Assembly: GCF_020164955.1 (NCBI RefSeq)
Contig: NZ_JAIUHG010000018.1
Location: 62,001-126,000 of the forward strand
DNA: 64,000 bases
Direction: 5' to 3'
DNA from: Mesorhizobium sp. CA8
Lineage (GTDB): Bacteria; Pseudomonadota; Alphaproteobacteria; Rhizobiales; Rhizobiaceae
The notes beneath the pieces are model-generated. The model saw only the letters and a list, made by a program, of their open reading frames with translations. It was not told the origin of the DNA and did no database searches. Below are positions 1 through 8,325 of this stretch, one piece after another. How positions within the stretch are numbered: the first letter of the stretch is position 1; each line of letters opens with the position of its first letter. The translations under genes were made by a program, and so were the position numbers.

Positions 1-1
1 C

Positions 2-976
2 CTGACCGGACTCGGCGCGACGGCCGCATGGCTCTTCATAATGGCCATGCTCGTCGTGCCGACAAGAATGGCGGTACCCGGCGTCGCGCTGCTCTCGGCA
101 AGCCTGCTCGTCGTCGGCCTGCTCGGCGGCAGCGTCAACGGCTCCAGCGGCCGCGCCATCATGGGCTGGTTCGGCGAGCGCGAGCGCGGCTTCGCCATGA
201 GCATCAGGCAGACGGCGGTGCCGCTTGGCGGCGGGCTGGGCGCGCTTGTCCTGCCTTCGCTGGCGTTGAGCTTGGGATTCACCGCGGTCTTCGGCCTGCT
301 TGCGGTCGTCTCCGCGCTCTCGGCCTGTTTTGCCTGGCGCTGGGTGCACGAGCCGCCGGTGGAAGGCGGCGGTCACCCCACCACTACCGCAAGCGGCCCG
401 GCGCCCTTGCGCAACATCGAGGTGTGGCGCATCTCGACCGCCATCGGGCTGCTCTGCTTTCCGCAGGTCGCGGTGCTGACCTTCGCCTCGGTCTTCCTGC
501 ATGACTTCGCCGGCATGGGCACCTTTGTGACCAGCGCCAGCCTTGCCGCGGTGCAGACTGGCGCCATGGCGATGCGCGTCTGGAGCGGCCGCTTCACCGA
601 CCGCCACGGCGCCCGCCGGCCGTTCCTGAAAGTCTGCAGCGCGTTGAGCGCCTTAGCCTTCCTGGCGCTGTGGCTGCTGGTGATCGGCGCCGCCGGATCG
701 CCATTGCTGCTGCCGCTGCTTCCGCTGATGGTCGTCGTCGCCGGCATATCCGTCTCCGCCTGGCACGGGGTCGCCTATACCGAGCTTGCCACGCTTGCCG
801 GCGCCGGTCATGTCGGCACCGCGCTCAGCCTTGCCAACAGTTTTGTGTTCATCGGCTTCTGCCTGGTGCCGATCGCTATTCCGTGGCTGCTGGTGGTCTT
901 CGCATGGCCGGGCGTGTGGCTTGCGGCGGCTTTCTGCGCGGCGCTCGCCTGGCCGATCTTCCTGCGCGAGGCCTGA
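2..976 (+). CDS. MFS transporter, C-terminal part (5' end outside window)
   Basis: The reading frame is open from the first bases and ends with TGA at 976, so about 324 C-terminal residues of a longer inner-membrane protein are visible. Repeated hydrophobic segments (for example around residues 20-45, 75-100 and 215-245 of the visible part) and the loop GWFGERERGFAMSIRQ are typical of the major facilitator superfamily cytoplasmic loop followed by the next helix. The visible length corresponds to most of a 12-helix carrier of about 400 residues. An internal ATG at 41 is not the start, because the same frame continues upstream with transmembrane-like residues. The substrate cannot be told from this sequence. 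Confidence 0.85.
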   Translation: MTGLGATAAWLFIMAMLVVPTRMAVPGVALLSASLLVVGLLGGSVNGSSGRAIMGWFGERERGFAMSIRQTAVPLGGGLGALVLPSLALSLGFTAVFGLLAVVSALSACFAWRWVHEPPVEGGGHPTTTASGPAPLRNIEVWRISTAIGLLCFPQVAVLTFASVFLHDFAGMGTFVTSASLAAVQTGAMAMRVWSGRFTDRHGARRPFLKVCSALSALAFLALWLLVIGAAGSPLLLPLLPLMVVVAGISVSAWHGVAYTELATLAGAGHVGTALSLANSFVFIGFCLVPIAIPWLLVVFAWPGVWLAAAFCAALAWPIFLREA

Positions 977-1147
977 TTCACTCAAACTGATGCACCCACC
1001 CAGGCCTGATTCCTCATCGGCCCGCTGTGGAAATCGCAAGCCGGCTTTCCTCAAACATGAAAAGAACATGATCGATGTCGTTAACCCCGCATCAAGGTTA
1101 ATGCTTCATTTTGGCTCTCCGGGGTCAGTAGCGTTCTGGAGAGTTCA

Positions 1148-2329
1148 GTGCATCGACGCGTTTCCATGCGGCTTGCCGCCGCCGCCGTTGCGAAAAAACG
1201 TTCCTTTCTTCCTCCTTTGGTGCTCGGGCTCGGCATTTGGATCGGCTTTCCGTCGGCCGTCGCCTTTCAGGATATGGCAAGCCTGATCTCCGGCCTGGAA
1301 TCGTCCGACACCCGCTGGAACGCCTATATCGAGAAATCCGCCGCCGGCTCGGTGCATGCGGCCGAAATGCCTTTCGTCGATTCCACCACCACCGGCTCGC
1401 TCTCCGGCTCCGGCGTGAATTTGCCGGGCGTGGGCACCGTCGCCTTCCGAGGCAAGGGCAGCGCCGCAGGCGTGACGCCCGATGAGGACCGTGTCGTGCG
1501 CGCCGACAAGAAGGGCCGTATCGTCCAGGTCTCGCCGGTCGCGCCGCCCAAAAATTTCAGCGCTGGCTCGATTTTCAAGCGCACCTCCTCGCTGCTGCGT
1601 CCCGCGATGGACAGCGACCTGAAGCTCACCTTCGCCAAGCCAGGCATCAAGGGCAAGGAAGTCCAGATCGCCCAGGCCTTCCATCTGCGCGAAGACAAGA
1701 AGCCGGATCCGGATCTGCCGGCGGCTCTCGTCGCACTCGTCAACAACGATAAGCCGGACATCCTCGCCACCGCCTATGCGCAGTCGGCGCCCGACTACGC
1801 CAAGGCTTCGCCCTTCGAGGCGCTGCTGCAGGACGATCCGAACAACGGCCGCTTCATCCCGCCTATGGGCAAGGGTGACCACGCCTGGATGCAGAATCCC
1901 TTGCCGGCGGCCGTCTTCTCCAAGCCGGAACAGGAATGCCTCGCCAAGGGCATCTATTTCGAGGCGCGCAGCGAGCCGGTGCGCGGCCAGGCCGCGGTCG
2001 CCCAGGTCATCCTCAACCGCGTCCGCAACCCGGCCTATCCGAAGACCATCTGCGGCGTCGTCTACCAGAACGACGACTGGTTCAACCGCTGTCAGTTCTC
2101 CTTCGCCTGCGACGGCAGGAAGAAGAGCATCACCGACCAGGCTTCCTACAAGACCGCCCAGGAGGTCGCTATGGCCGTGACTGCTGGCAAGATCTTCATT
2201 CCCGAGGTCGGCTCGTCGACGCATTACTACGCCAACTACGTCCATCCGGGCTGGGCGCGCGCCATGCAGCGCATGACCAGGATCGGCCTGCATATCTTCT
2301 ATCGTACCTATGGCGGCGGCTGGAGCTGA
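1148..2329 (+). CDS. Cell wall hydrolase, SleB/CwlJ-type (Hydrolase_2 domain)
   Basis: A 393-residue protein that probably cleaves peptidoglycan. The N-terminus has basic residues and a hydrophobic segment (about residues 18-38) acting as a signal or membrane anchor, followed by a long unconserved middle part. The C-terminal 130 residues contain the SleB/CwlJ pattern: KGIYFEARSEPVRGQAAVAQ, then VILNRVRNPAYPKTICGVVY and a CQFSFACDG segment; the first Glu of YFEAR is the presumed catalytic acid of this family. The GTG start at 1148 is preceded by GGAG six bases upstream; an ATG at 1166 is the alternative. Such proteins in non-sporulating Rhizobiales are thought to act in cell-wall remodelling; the exact role here is inference. 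Confidence 0.85.
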   Translation: MHRRVSMRLAAAAVAKKRSFLPPLVLGLGIWIGFPSAVAFQDMASLISGLESSDTRWNAYIEKSAAGSVHAAEMPFVDSTTTGSLSGSGVNLPGVGTVAFRGKGSAAGVTPDEDRVVRADKKGRIVQVSPVAPPKNFSAGSIFKRTSSLLRPAMDSDLKLTFAKPGIKGKEVQIAQAFHLREDKKPDPDLPAALVALVNNDKPDILATAYAQSAPDYAKASPFEALLQDDPNNGRFIPPMGKGDHAWMQNPLPAAVFSKPEQECLAKGIYFEARSEPVRGQAAVAQVILNRVRNPAYPKTICGVVYQNDDWFNRCQFSFACDGRKKSITDQASYKTAQEVAMAVTAGKIFIPEVGSSTHYYANYVHPGWARAMQRMTRIGLHIFYRTYGGGWS

Positions 2330-2338
2330 GCCGGTAAA

Positions 2339-2438
2339 GCATGTCTCCAGAAAGTGGTAAGCGGTTTCGGGACAAAGACATGCGCGAAATCAAAACCCAA
2401 AGCGCATGGAGCGAATCTGAAAGATCGCGACGCGCTTT
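2339..2438. repeat. Rhizobial palindromic intergenic element, two hairpins
   Basis: This lies in the 390-base gap between the hydrolase and atpI. The first hairpin has arms GCATGTC (2339-2345) and GACATGC (2377-2383) with further internal pairing. The second has arms AAAGCGC (2399-2405) and GCGCTTT (2432-2438). The same first-hairpin pattern recurs at 12196-12240, and related elements are common in Rhizobiales genomes. No coding potential is seen. Confidence 0.75.
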
Positions 2439-2463
2439 AGGCGGCTCGAGCCGAGCCGCCTAA
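2437..2463. other. Perfect 12-bp stem hairpin
   Basis: TTAGGCGGCTCG (2437-2448) pairs perfectly with CGAGCCGCCTAA (2452-2463) around a 3-base loop. It sits directly after the repeat element and 108 bases after the hydrolase stop. There is no T-run, so it is at best an atypical terminator, or part of the repeat. Confidence 0.5.
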
Positions 2464-2634
2464 ACGACGCCTCCGGCTGTCCTCCCTCCGGCGCCCGGAA
2501 TGCCCCGGCGGGCGCGGCTCGTCGCGCGGATTCGCGTCGAGTCCTCACGCGGGCGTGAAGGGCACGATGTCGCACCTCGATAACTAATTGATTTGATTGC
2601 AAAAAATACATCGCTTGGAAGTTCCGCCCGTGGC

Positions 2635-2663
2635 TTGACGGGCGCGGACCCTCTAACTATGTT
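2635..2663 (+). promoter_or_regulatory. Sigma-70 type promoter of the atp F0 operon
   Basis: TTGACG (2635-2640) and TATGTT (2658-2663) are separated by exactly 17 bases. With flanking bases this reads CTTGAC-N17-CTATGT, close to the rhizobial housekeeping consensus. Transcription would start near 2670, about 50 bases before the atpI ATG. Confidence 0.65.
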
Positions 2664-2720
2664 GCCGGCGACTTTAGAAGCGGACGGACGGCAATCGTCT
2701 GCCCGGGCAGGGGGGTTGCG

Positions 2721-3113
2721 ATGGCCGACAAAACCGGGCCAGACGGAACCGGAGAAACCGGCCGCGGCAGGCAGCCAGAAGCCACCAACCGCGACGACGA
2801 ACTTGAGCGCCGCCGGCGCGATCTCGAAGCATCGCTTGCGGCGAGACGCACGGACCGGCTCGAGGGGAAAGACGAAGCGAAAGCTGCGACCGGTTACGGT
2901 CAGGCGCTGAAACTGTCCAGCGAGTTCATCGCCGGGGTGGTGGTCGGCGTCGGCTTGGGCTGGATCATCGACCGCCTGGCGGGAACAGCGCCTTGGGGTC
3001 TGATCGTCGGCCTGTTGCTGGGCTTTGGCGCCGGTATACTCAATGTCCTGCGCTCGGCGGGACTGACATCCGAGTTCGGCCAGGGCGGCAAGCCGCGCGA
3101 GCCGAAAGAATGA
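2721..3113 (+). CDS. atpI: ATP synthase protein I (AtpI)
   Basis: A 130-residue accessory protein that helps assemble the F0 c-ring. The N-terminal 55 residues are polar and charged. They are followed by two predicted transmembrane helices (about residues 68-90 and 95-118) in the arrangement of the AtpI/gene-1 family, with a glycine-rich GVVVGVGLGWIIDRLAG segment. It is the first gene of the F0 operon; atpB begins 66 bases downstream. The ATG at 2721 follows a G-rich ribosome-binding stretch. Confidence 0.93.
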   Translation: MADKTGPDGTGETGRGRQPEATNRDDELERRRRDLEASLAARRTDRLEGKDEAKAATGYGQALKLSSEFIAGVVVGVGLGWIIDRLAGTAPWGLIVGLLLGFGAGILNVLRSAGLTSEFGQGGKPREPKE

Positions 3114-3179
3114 AGTGGGGCGCCGCGAGGCGCTGAAGTGAACTTAAGAAGCCGGTTGTGGCTTTGACGGGGATTTAAA

Positions 3180-3941
3180 GTGGCTGCTGCTGACAAGGTC
3201 GATCCGATCCACCAGTTCCAGATCCATCCGATCATCCCGCTGCATATTGGCGGCTACGACGTCTCTTTCACCAACTCTTCCCTGTTCATGGTCGTGACGA
3301 TCGTGCTGGCCTCGGCCTTCCTCTATATGAGCACGGCGAGCCGCGCGCTTATCCCCGGGCGGCTGCAGTCGGTCTCCGAGATGGCCTACGAATTCGTCGG
3401 CAACATGCTGCGCGATGCCGCCGGCAAGCAGGGCATGCAGTTCTTCCCGCTGGTGTTCTCGCTGTTCATGTTCGTGCTGGTCGCCAACCTGATCGGCCTC
3501 TTCCCCTATTTCTTCACCGTCACCAGCCACATCATCGTCACCTTCACCCTGGCGATCCTGGTCATCGGAACCGTCATCGTCTACGGCTTCGCCAAGCACG
3601 GCTTCGGCTTCCTCAAGCTGTTCGTGCCGCATGGCGTGCCCGGCTATCTTCTGCCGCTGGTGGTGGCGATCGAAATCATCTCCTTCGTCTCGCGCCCGGT
3701 CAGCCTCTCGGTTCGTCTTTTCGCTAACATGCTGGCCGGCCACATCACGCTCAAAGTGTTCTCGGGCTTCGTCGTCAGCCTGAGCGCGTTTGGCGCCCTG
3801 GGCATGGCCGGCTCGGTCCTGCCGCTTGCGATGGCCGTCGCTCTTTCGGCGCTCGAGCTGCTGGTCGCCTTCCTGCAGGCCTATGTGTTCGCGGTGCTGA
3901 CCTGCATGTATCTGAACGACGCCCTGCACCCGAGCCATTGA
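3180..3941 (+). CDS. atpB: F0F1 ATP synthase subunit a
   Basis: A 253-residue integral membrane subunit that forms the proton half-channels next to the c-ring. Family hallmarks are visible: HQFQIHPIIPLHIGGYDVSF near the N-terminus, NLIGLFPYFFTVTSHI in the middle, SVRLFANMLAGHI containing the essential arginine, and a C-terminal LQAYVFAVLTCMYLNDA. Length matches the family. The start is GTG at 3180 preceded by GGGGA. It is followed by atpE after 79 bases. Confidence 0.97.
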   Translation: MAAADKVDPIHQFQIHPIIPLHIGGYDVSFTNSSLFMVVTIVLASAFLYMSTASRALIPGRLQSVSEMAYEFVGNMLRDAAGKQGMQFFPLVFSLFMFVLVANLIGLFPYFFTVTSHIIVTFTLAILVIGTVIVYGFAKHGFGFLKLFVPHGVPGYLLPLVVAIEIISFVSRPVSLSVRLFANMLAGHITLKVFSGFVVSLSAFGALGMAGSVLPLAMAVALSALELLVAFLQAYVFAVLTCMYLNDALHPSH

Positions 3942-4020
3942 TCGATTTTCACCGGCGCCCCGGCGCCAGCATATCCAACGTACCAACTGCAACGAATAGA
4001 GAAACCACAGGAGTTTTGAA

Positions 4021-4245
4021 ATGGACGCAACTGCAGCAGCTGCTATCGGCGCTGGTATCGCCTGCATCGGCATGGGCGGCGCGGGCATCGGCCTCGGCAA
4101 CATCTTCGGCAGCTACCTCTCGGGCGCGCTCCGCAACCCCTCGGCTGCCGACGGCCAGTTCGGCCGCCTGATCTTCGGCTTCGCCGTGACCGAAGCTCTG
4201 GGCATCTTTTCGCTCCTGATCGCTCTGCTCCTGGTCTTCAAGTAA
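4021..4245 (+). CDS. atpE: F0F1 ATP synthase subunit c
   Basis: The 74-residue proteolipid of the rotor ring: two helices, glycine-rich first (GAGIACIGMGGAGIGLGNIF), a polar loop SGALRNPSA, and a second helix with the proton-binding acidic residue in FAVTEALGIFSLLI. This is a usual length for alphaproteobacteria. AGGAG lies a few bases before the ATG, as expected for the most abundant F0 subunit. Confidence 0.97.
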   Translation: MDATAAAAIGAGIACIGMGGAGIGLGNIFGSYLSGALRNPSAADGQFGRLIFGFAVTEALGIFSLLIALLLVFK

Positions 4246-4263
4246 GAGCCAGAGCTGACGAAA

Positions 4264-4284
4264 GGGGCCGCATGGTGCGGCCCC
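4264..4284. other. Strong hairpin between atpE and atpF'
   Basis: GGGGCCGCA (4264-4272) and TGCGGCCCC (4276-4284) form a perfect 9-bp GC-rich stem with a 3-base loop, 18 bases after the atpE stop. There is no T-run, so it is more likely an mRNA stabilising or processing element, or a partial terminator that raises atpE over distal genes. Confidence 0.6.
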
Positions 4285-4306
4285 GTTCCATGGACAGGGG
4301 AATGAG

Positions 4307-4888
4307 ATGTTCGTGACATCTGCCTACGCGCAAGAAACAGCGCCGGCCGCGGCCGAGGGCGATACGCATGCAGGCACCGCTGTGCCTGCCGCGGAGCATG
4401 AAGCGTTCCCGCCATTCGACGCCAAGACCTTCCCGTCGCAGATCCTGTGGCTGGTCATCACCTTCGGGCTCTTTTATCTGTTCCTGAAGCGCGTTGTGAT
4501 GCCGCGTCTTGGCAGCATCATCGATGTCCGCAACGATCGCATCACCCAGGATCTCGACCATGCCGCAAGGCTGAAGGGCGAGGCGGACGCTGCCGTTGCT
4601 GCCTATGAGCAGGAGCTGGCGGAGGCCAAGGCCAATGCCAACAAGATCGGCCAGCAGGCGAACGACGCCGCCAAGGCGCAAGCCGAGGACACGCGCAAGA
4701 AGCTCGAGGCCGAGCTGGAGAAGAAGCTTGGCGAGGCCGAGGCGAGCATCGCCTCGATCAAGGCCAAGGCGATGAAGGAAGTCGGCACGATCGCCGAGGA
4801 CACGACGTCGGCCATCGTCGAGGCGCTTGTCGGCGGCAAGGCCGACAAGGCCGAAATCGCGGCCGCGGTCAAATCCGCGAGCCGGTGA
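4307..4888 (+). CDS. atpF': F0F1 ATP synthase subunit b'
   Basis: A 193-residue peripheral stalk subunit. An N-terminal Ala/Glu-rich extension of about 45 residues precedes one transmembrane helix (ILWLVITFGLFYLFLKRVVM), followed by a long charged Ala/Glu/Lys coiled coil to the C-terminus. Alphaproteobacteria carry two b-type genes, and the longer N-terminal extension before the helix marks the b' form. The stop overlaps the region just before atpF. Confidence 0.93.
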   Translation: MFVTSAYAQETAPAAAEGDTHAGTAVPAAEHEAFPPFDAKTFPSQILWLVITFGLFYLFLKRVVMPRLGSIIDVRNDRITQDLDHAARLKGEADAAVAAYEQELAEAKANANKIGQQANDAAKAQAEDTRKKLEAELEKKLGEAEASIASIKAKAMKEVGTIAEDTTSAIVEALVGGKADKAEIAAAVKSASR

Positions 4889-4899
4889 GGATAGGGATC

Positions 4900-5391
4900 A
4901 TGGACGCCACATCACTCGCCACGCTCTGGGCCACCATCGCCCTGATCATCTTTCTCGGCGCCGTCATCTATCTGAAGGTGCCAGCTATGCTCGCCAAGTC
5001 GCTTGACTCCCGCGCGGCCAAGATCAGCGCTGAGCTCGAGGAGGCGCGCAAGCTTCGTGAAGAAGCCCAGCAACTGCTTGGTCAGTATCAGCAGAAGCGC
5101 AAGGAAGCCGAGAAGGAGGCTGCCGACATCGTCGCCGCCGCCAAGCGCGAGGCTGAGCTGCTCGCTTCCGAGGCGGCCAAAAAGACCGAGGACTATGTCG
5201 CCCGGCGCACCGCGCTTGCCGAGCAGAAGATCAGCCAGGCCGAGCGCGAGGCCGTCAGCGAAGTGCGCGCCTCGGCCGTCGACATCGCCGTCGAAGCCGC
5301 CCGCGCGCTGCTCGCCGCCAAGGTCGATGCCAAGGCAGGCGCCGATCTGTTCAAGTCGGCGCTCAATGACGTGAAGGCCAAGCTGAACTGA
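4900..5391 (+). CDS. atpF: F0F1 ATP synthase subunit b
   Basis: A 163-residue second peripheral stalk subunit: a short N-terminus, one transmembrane helix (ATIALIIFLGAVIYLKV) and a long charged coiled coil that holds F1 to F0. The ATG at 4900 (MDATSLATLW) is preferred because GAGGATAGG lies just upstream; a GTG at 4885 overlapping the atpF' stop would add only five residues. It is the last gene of the F0 operon and is followed by a terminator. Confidence 0.94.
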   Translation: MDATSLATLWATIALIIFLGAVIYLKVPAMLAKSLDSRAAKISAELEEARKLREEAQQLLGQYQQKRKEAEKEAADIVAAAKREAELLASEAAKKTEDYVARRTALAEQKISQAEREAVSEVRASAVDIAVEAARALLAAKVDAKAGADLFKSALNDVKAKLN

Positions 5392-5414
5392 GCTGACTTC
5401 GAAGTTTCGCAGTC

Positions 5415-5446
5415 AAAAGCCGCCCGGGCAACCCGGCGGCTTTTTT
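5415..5446 (+). terminator. Rho-independent terminator of the atp F0 operon
   Basis: AAAAGCCGCC (5415-5424) pairs with GGCGGCTTTT, with inner GGG/CCC pairs, and is followed by a run of six T. It lies 23 bases after the atpF stop. Confidence 0.9.
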
Positions 5447-5459
5447 GTTGGCGCGGATG

Positions 5460-5616
5460 ATCTCCCCCCTCGAGGGGGAGATGTCGCCGAAGGCGACAGA
5501 GGGGGTCCTCTCACGTAGAGCGCCGACTTCATTTGCTGCCGCGGAAGGAGGCCGGCGCTTCACGCGCGATGACCCCCTCTGCCTGCCGGCCATCTCCCCC
5601 TCACGAGCGGAGATTA
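5460..5616. repeat. SPLEGEM-type palindromic repeat element, copy 1
   Basis: An imperfect palindromic element of about 157 bases filling the atpF-rnhB gap, starting ATCTCCCCCCTCGAGGG and ending CGGAGATTA. The reverse complement of 20721-20878 (inside glyS) matches it nearly end to end. Shared blocks include GGAGATGTCGCCGAAGGCGA, TCACGTAGAGCGCCGAC and GGCGCTTCACGCGCG. One strand reads as the peptide ISPLEGEMSPKAT. The last three bases supply the TAA stop of rnhB on the other strand. Confidence 0.85.
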
Positions 5617-6312
5617 TTCCAGCCCGGCGAAGCTCTCTTCCTCTTCTGCTATCTCGGCCCCGCCCAACCGGAACGGCGCGAACGAGGCCCGGTGCAGCCT
5701 CGCCACCGGGCCGTGCGCCTCGATGGCGGTGCGGTGCCGGACCGTCGCATAGCCCATATGCACCTCGAAGCCGTAATGTTCGTGGTGGCCGCCACAGCCG
5801 CACATCATGCGGTCGCGCATCACCTTGGCGACGATCGAGGCGGCGGCTATCGATTGCGAGCGCTGGTCGCCCTTGATGAGCGCCCGGCCTTCGCAGGCGA
5901 GACCAGGCGGAACGTCGCGGCCATCGGCCAAGGCGAGTTTCGGTTGCAGCGAGAGACCCGCGGCGGCGCGGCGCATCGCTTCCAGGCTTGCTTTCAGAAT
6001 GTTGCTGTTGTCGATGCCTTCGGCGCTGATCGAGGCCATCGAGACGCTGAGCGCCGAGGCGAGAATCTTGAGGAACAGCGCCTCGCGCTGCAAATGGGTG
6101 AGGCGTTTGGAATCGTCGAGGCCTTCCGGGATACTGGCGGGATTGAGCACCACCGCGGCAGCCACCACCGGACCAGCGAGTGGACCGCGGCCTGCCTCGT
6201 CCATGCCGGCAACCGGCCACAGCCCGTCCGCCATCGCCTTCGTCTCGATCGAGAAGTCGGGCTTCTCGACCATTTCAAAGAGAAGCGGAGAATCGGAACG
6301 CGCGCGAGCCAT
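5614..6312 (-). CDS. rnhB: Ribonuclease HII
   Basis: A 232-residue cytoplasmic enzyme that cuts the RNA strand of RNA-DNA hybrids and removes misincorporated ribonucleotides. The signature GMDEAGRGPLAG is at residues 36-47 and carries the first two catalytic acids (D38, E39). SIAAASIVAKVMRDR and the HMGYATVRHR-like segment follow in the family order. The ATG at 6312 (MARARSDSPL) is chosen over an upstream start at 6435 that would add 41 low-complexity Arg/Pro/Ser residues. The stop codon lies in the end of the adjacent palindromic repeat. Confidence 0.95.
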   Translation of the reverse strand: MARARSDSPLLFEMVEKPDFSIETKAMADGLWPVAGMDEAGRGPLAGPVVAAAVVLNPASIPEGLDDSKRLTHLQREALFLKILASALSVSMASISAEGIDNSNILKASLEAMRRAAAGLSLQPKLALADGRDVPPGLACEGRALIKGDQRSQSIAAASIVAKVMRDRMMCGCGGHHEHYGFEVHMGYATVRHRTAIEAHGPVARLHRASFAPFRLGGAEIAEEEESFAGLE

Positions 6313-6439
6313 GGTGCGGCGAGGTTCGCATCGGCTCCGATTCTCCGCAAGTCCTTCCGGGTCGGATGGGGCGTCGGACCGGGAAGGCACCGTCTCACGG
6401 CCGGGGGACAAGGGCCGGACGGAATTTCGAAACAAATGG

Positions 6440-6474
6440 CAATTCCAGGCGGAAAATCACTTTGCCTGGAAGTG
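6440..6474. repeat. Short CAATTCC-type interspersed repeat
   Basis: Begins CAATTCCAGGCGGAAAATCA and ends in a GCCTGGAAGTG arm. Related copies are at 23507-23547, 27984-28013, 42786-42825 and 48831-48870. It lies between the convergent 5' end of rnhB and the 3' end of the radical SAM gene. Confidence 0.6.
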
Positions 6475-6507
6475 CTTAGCGCCGGCCCGTCATGGCCGGT
6501 GCTGGCG

Positions 6508-7608
6508 TCAAAGCAGCATCAGCTGCTCGCCGGCGCCGGAGCCTGCGACGAATTGGTCGGTACGGAGCTGCCGCCGCTCGACATTGAGGCCGAGCCGCTT
6601 GGCGGCGATCTCGAAGCGCCGGCCGATCTGCCAGGCATAGGGACCGGCGCCCTTCATGCGCTTGCCCCATTCGGAATCGTAATCCTTGCCGTCACGCATC
6701 GAGCGGATCAGCGACATCACATGCCGGTAGCGGTCCGGATAATGCCGCAACAGCCAATCCTTGAAGATCGGCGCCACCTCGAGCGGCAGGCGCAGGATGA
6801 CGTAGCCGGCCTCCCTGGCGCCTGCGGCTCTGGCCGAATCGAGGATGCGCTCCATCTCCGGATCGTTGAGACCCGGGATGATCGGCGCCACCATCACCGA
6901 TGCCGGAATGCCGGCATCCGAAAGCTGCCTGATCGCCTCCAGCCGCTTCGTTGGCGTCGACGCGCGCGGCTCCATGGTTCTGGCCAGCATGCGGTCCATC
7001 GTCGTCACCGACAGCGCCACTTTTGCAAGGCCGCGCTCGGCCATGCGCGACAGGATGTCGATGTCGCGCGTCACCAGCGCCGACTTCGTCACGATGCCGA
7101 CCGGATGGCCGCGCGCCTCCAGCACTTCCAGGATCTCGCGCATGATCCGGTACTGCTTCTCGATCGGCTGGTAGGGATCGGTGTTGGTGCCGATGGCGAT
7201 GGTGCGCGGCTGGTAGCCCGGTTTCGACAACTCCCTATCCAGCATGCGCGCCGCGTCCGGCTTGGCGAACAGCTTCGATTCGAAATCGAGCCCCGGCGAC
7301 AGGCCCATGAAGGCATGCGTCGGCCTGGCGAAGCAGTAGACGCAGCCATGCTCGCAGCCGCGATAGGGATTGATCGAGCGGTCGAAGGAAATGTCGGGCG
7401 ATTCGTTGCGGGTGATGATCGTGCGCGGCTTTTCGACCTGCACTTCCGTCTTGAACGGCGGCAGCTCCTCCAGCGAGTTCCAGCCGTCGTCAAAGACATG
7501 ACGGCTGGTCGGCTCGAACCGGCCGGACGGGTTGATGCCGGCCGAGCGGCCGCGATTGCGGTCGGGCCGCACGCGCATGCCGCTCTGCTCGATCATTGCA
7601 TTTGCCAT
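6508..7608 (-). CDS. PA0069-family radical SAM protein
   Basis: A 366-residue radical SAM enzyme of unknown substrate. The cluster-binding motif CEHGCVYC (C85, C89, C92) follows the conserved SINPYRGCEHGC segment. The N-terminal DRNRGRSAGINPSGRFE motif is characteristic of this Rv2578c/PA0069 family. The start is uncertain: ATG at 7608 (MANAMIEQ) has GGAAGAG upstream, and an in-frame ATG at 7662 has GGGAGAGGG upstream and would add 18 residues. It is transcribed away from the glycosyltransferase at 7812. Confidence 0.9.
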   Translation of the reverse strand: MANAMIEQSGMRVRPDRNRGRSAGINPSGRFEPTSRHVFDDGWNSLEELPPFKTEVQVEKPRTIITRNESPDISFDRSINPYRGCEHGCVYCFARPTHAFMGLSPGLDFESKLFAKPDAARMLDRELSKPGYQPRTIAIGTNTDPYQPIEKQYRIMREILEVLEARGHPVGIVTKSALVTRDIDILSRMAERGLAKVALSVTTMDRMLARTMEPRASTPTKRLEAIRQLSDAGIPASVMVAPIIPGLNDPEMERILDSARAAGAREAGYVILRLPLEVAPIFKDWLLRHYPDRYRHVMSLIRSMRDGKDYDSEWGKRMKGAGPYAWQIGRRFEIAAKRLGLNVERRQLRTDQFVAGSGAGEQLMLL

Positions 7609-7811
7609 TTCGGCTCTTCCTGCTCCGAAAGCGGCAATGTCGGCGCGCACGATCTGTTCCATTTTCGCCCTCTCCCAGGGACTGTCAGCAGGCTGTCGAA
7701 TCGCTCTGTTCATGAAACTATTCCTATTTCCTCGATGGGAACAAAGCAAGAACTTTTTCGCTTGAGGCGCGCAACTGGCGCATCGCCGCATTATCCGCTA
7801 TTCGGCTAAAA

Positions 7812-8315
7812 ATGCTCAGCGTTCTCATCGAAACCAAGAACGACGAAGAGGGTCTTGCCCGTACGCTCGCCTCGCTGGTCGGCGGCGCGGTCGAAGGCGT
7901 GGTGCGCGATGTGATCGTCTGCGATCAAGGTTCCGCCGACCAGACGCACCGGGTGGCCGAGCATGCCGGCTGTCATTATGTGACCGGCGGGATTGCCGTG
8001 GGTATCGGCCAGGCCAAGGGCGATTGGCTGCTGCTTCTGGAGCCCGGCGCCCGGCTTGCCGAAGGCTGGATCGACGAGGTCGTCGCGCACACGGCAAAAC
8101 AGGCCATGCCGGCGCGCTTCGCGCGCGCCCGCGCCGATCGCACGCCTTTCCTGGCCCGCGTCTTTTCGGGCAACCGTGCGCTGGCCGAGGGTCTTGTCAT
8201 CAGCAAGCGCCAGGCTGCGGCTTTGGCGAAGAGCGCGCGCAGCGCCGAAGCCCTGGCGCGCGGCCTGGCGACCAGGCGGTTGAACGCCGAAATCTGGGTA
8301 GCGCCGCCGAAGTGA
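7812..8315 (+). CDS. Family 2-like glycosyltransferase domain protein
   Basis: A 167-residue protein beginning MLSVLIETKNDEEGLARTL, the nucleotide-sugar binding start of GT-A family 2 glycosyltransferases, followed by DVIVCDQGSADQTHRVAE, a degenerate form of the usual DDGSxDxT motif. It is much shorter than typical family 2 enzymes (about 250-300 residues) and lacks a clear C-terminal acceptor part, so it may be a minimal domain or have another role. It converges with moaB, with 10 bases between the stops. Confidence 0.75.
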   Translation: MLSVLIETKNDEEGLARTLASLVGGAVEGVVRDVIVCDQGSADQTHRVAEHAGCHYVTGGIAVGIGQAKGDWLLLLEPGARLAEGWIDEVVAHTAKQAMPARFARARADRTPFLARVFSGNRALAEGLVISKRQAAALAKSARSAEALARGLATRRLNAEIWVAPPK

Positions 8316-8325
8316 GGCCTGTGCT

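Noticed and set aside
4885..4900. GTG start for atpF overlapping the atpF' stop
   Set aside because: The ATG at 4900 has a better placed ribosome-binding site and the usual N-terminus.
5533..7809. A 758-codon open frame on the plus strand across rnhB and the radical SAM gene
   Set aside because: It is antisense to two clear enzymes and its protein has the Arg/His/Gly/Ala-rich composition of shadow frames in GC-rich DNA.
7812..8315. A truncated pseudogene of a glycosyltransferase
   Set aside because: The frame is clean with start and stop and no remnants of a missing part downstream, so it is kept as a short intact gene.
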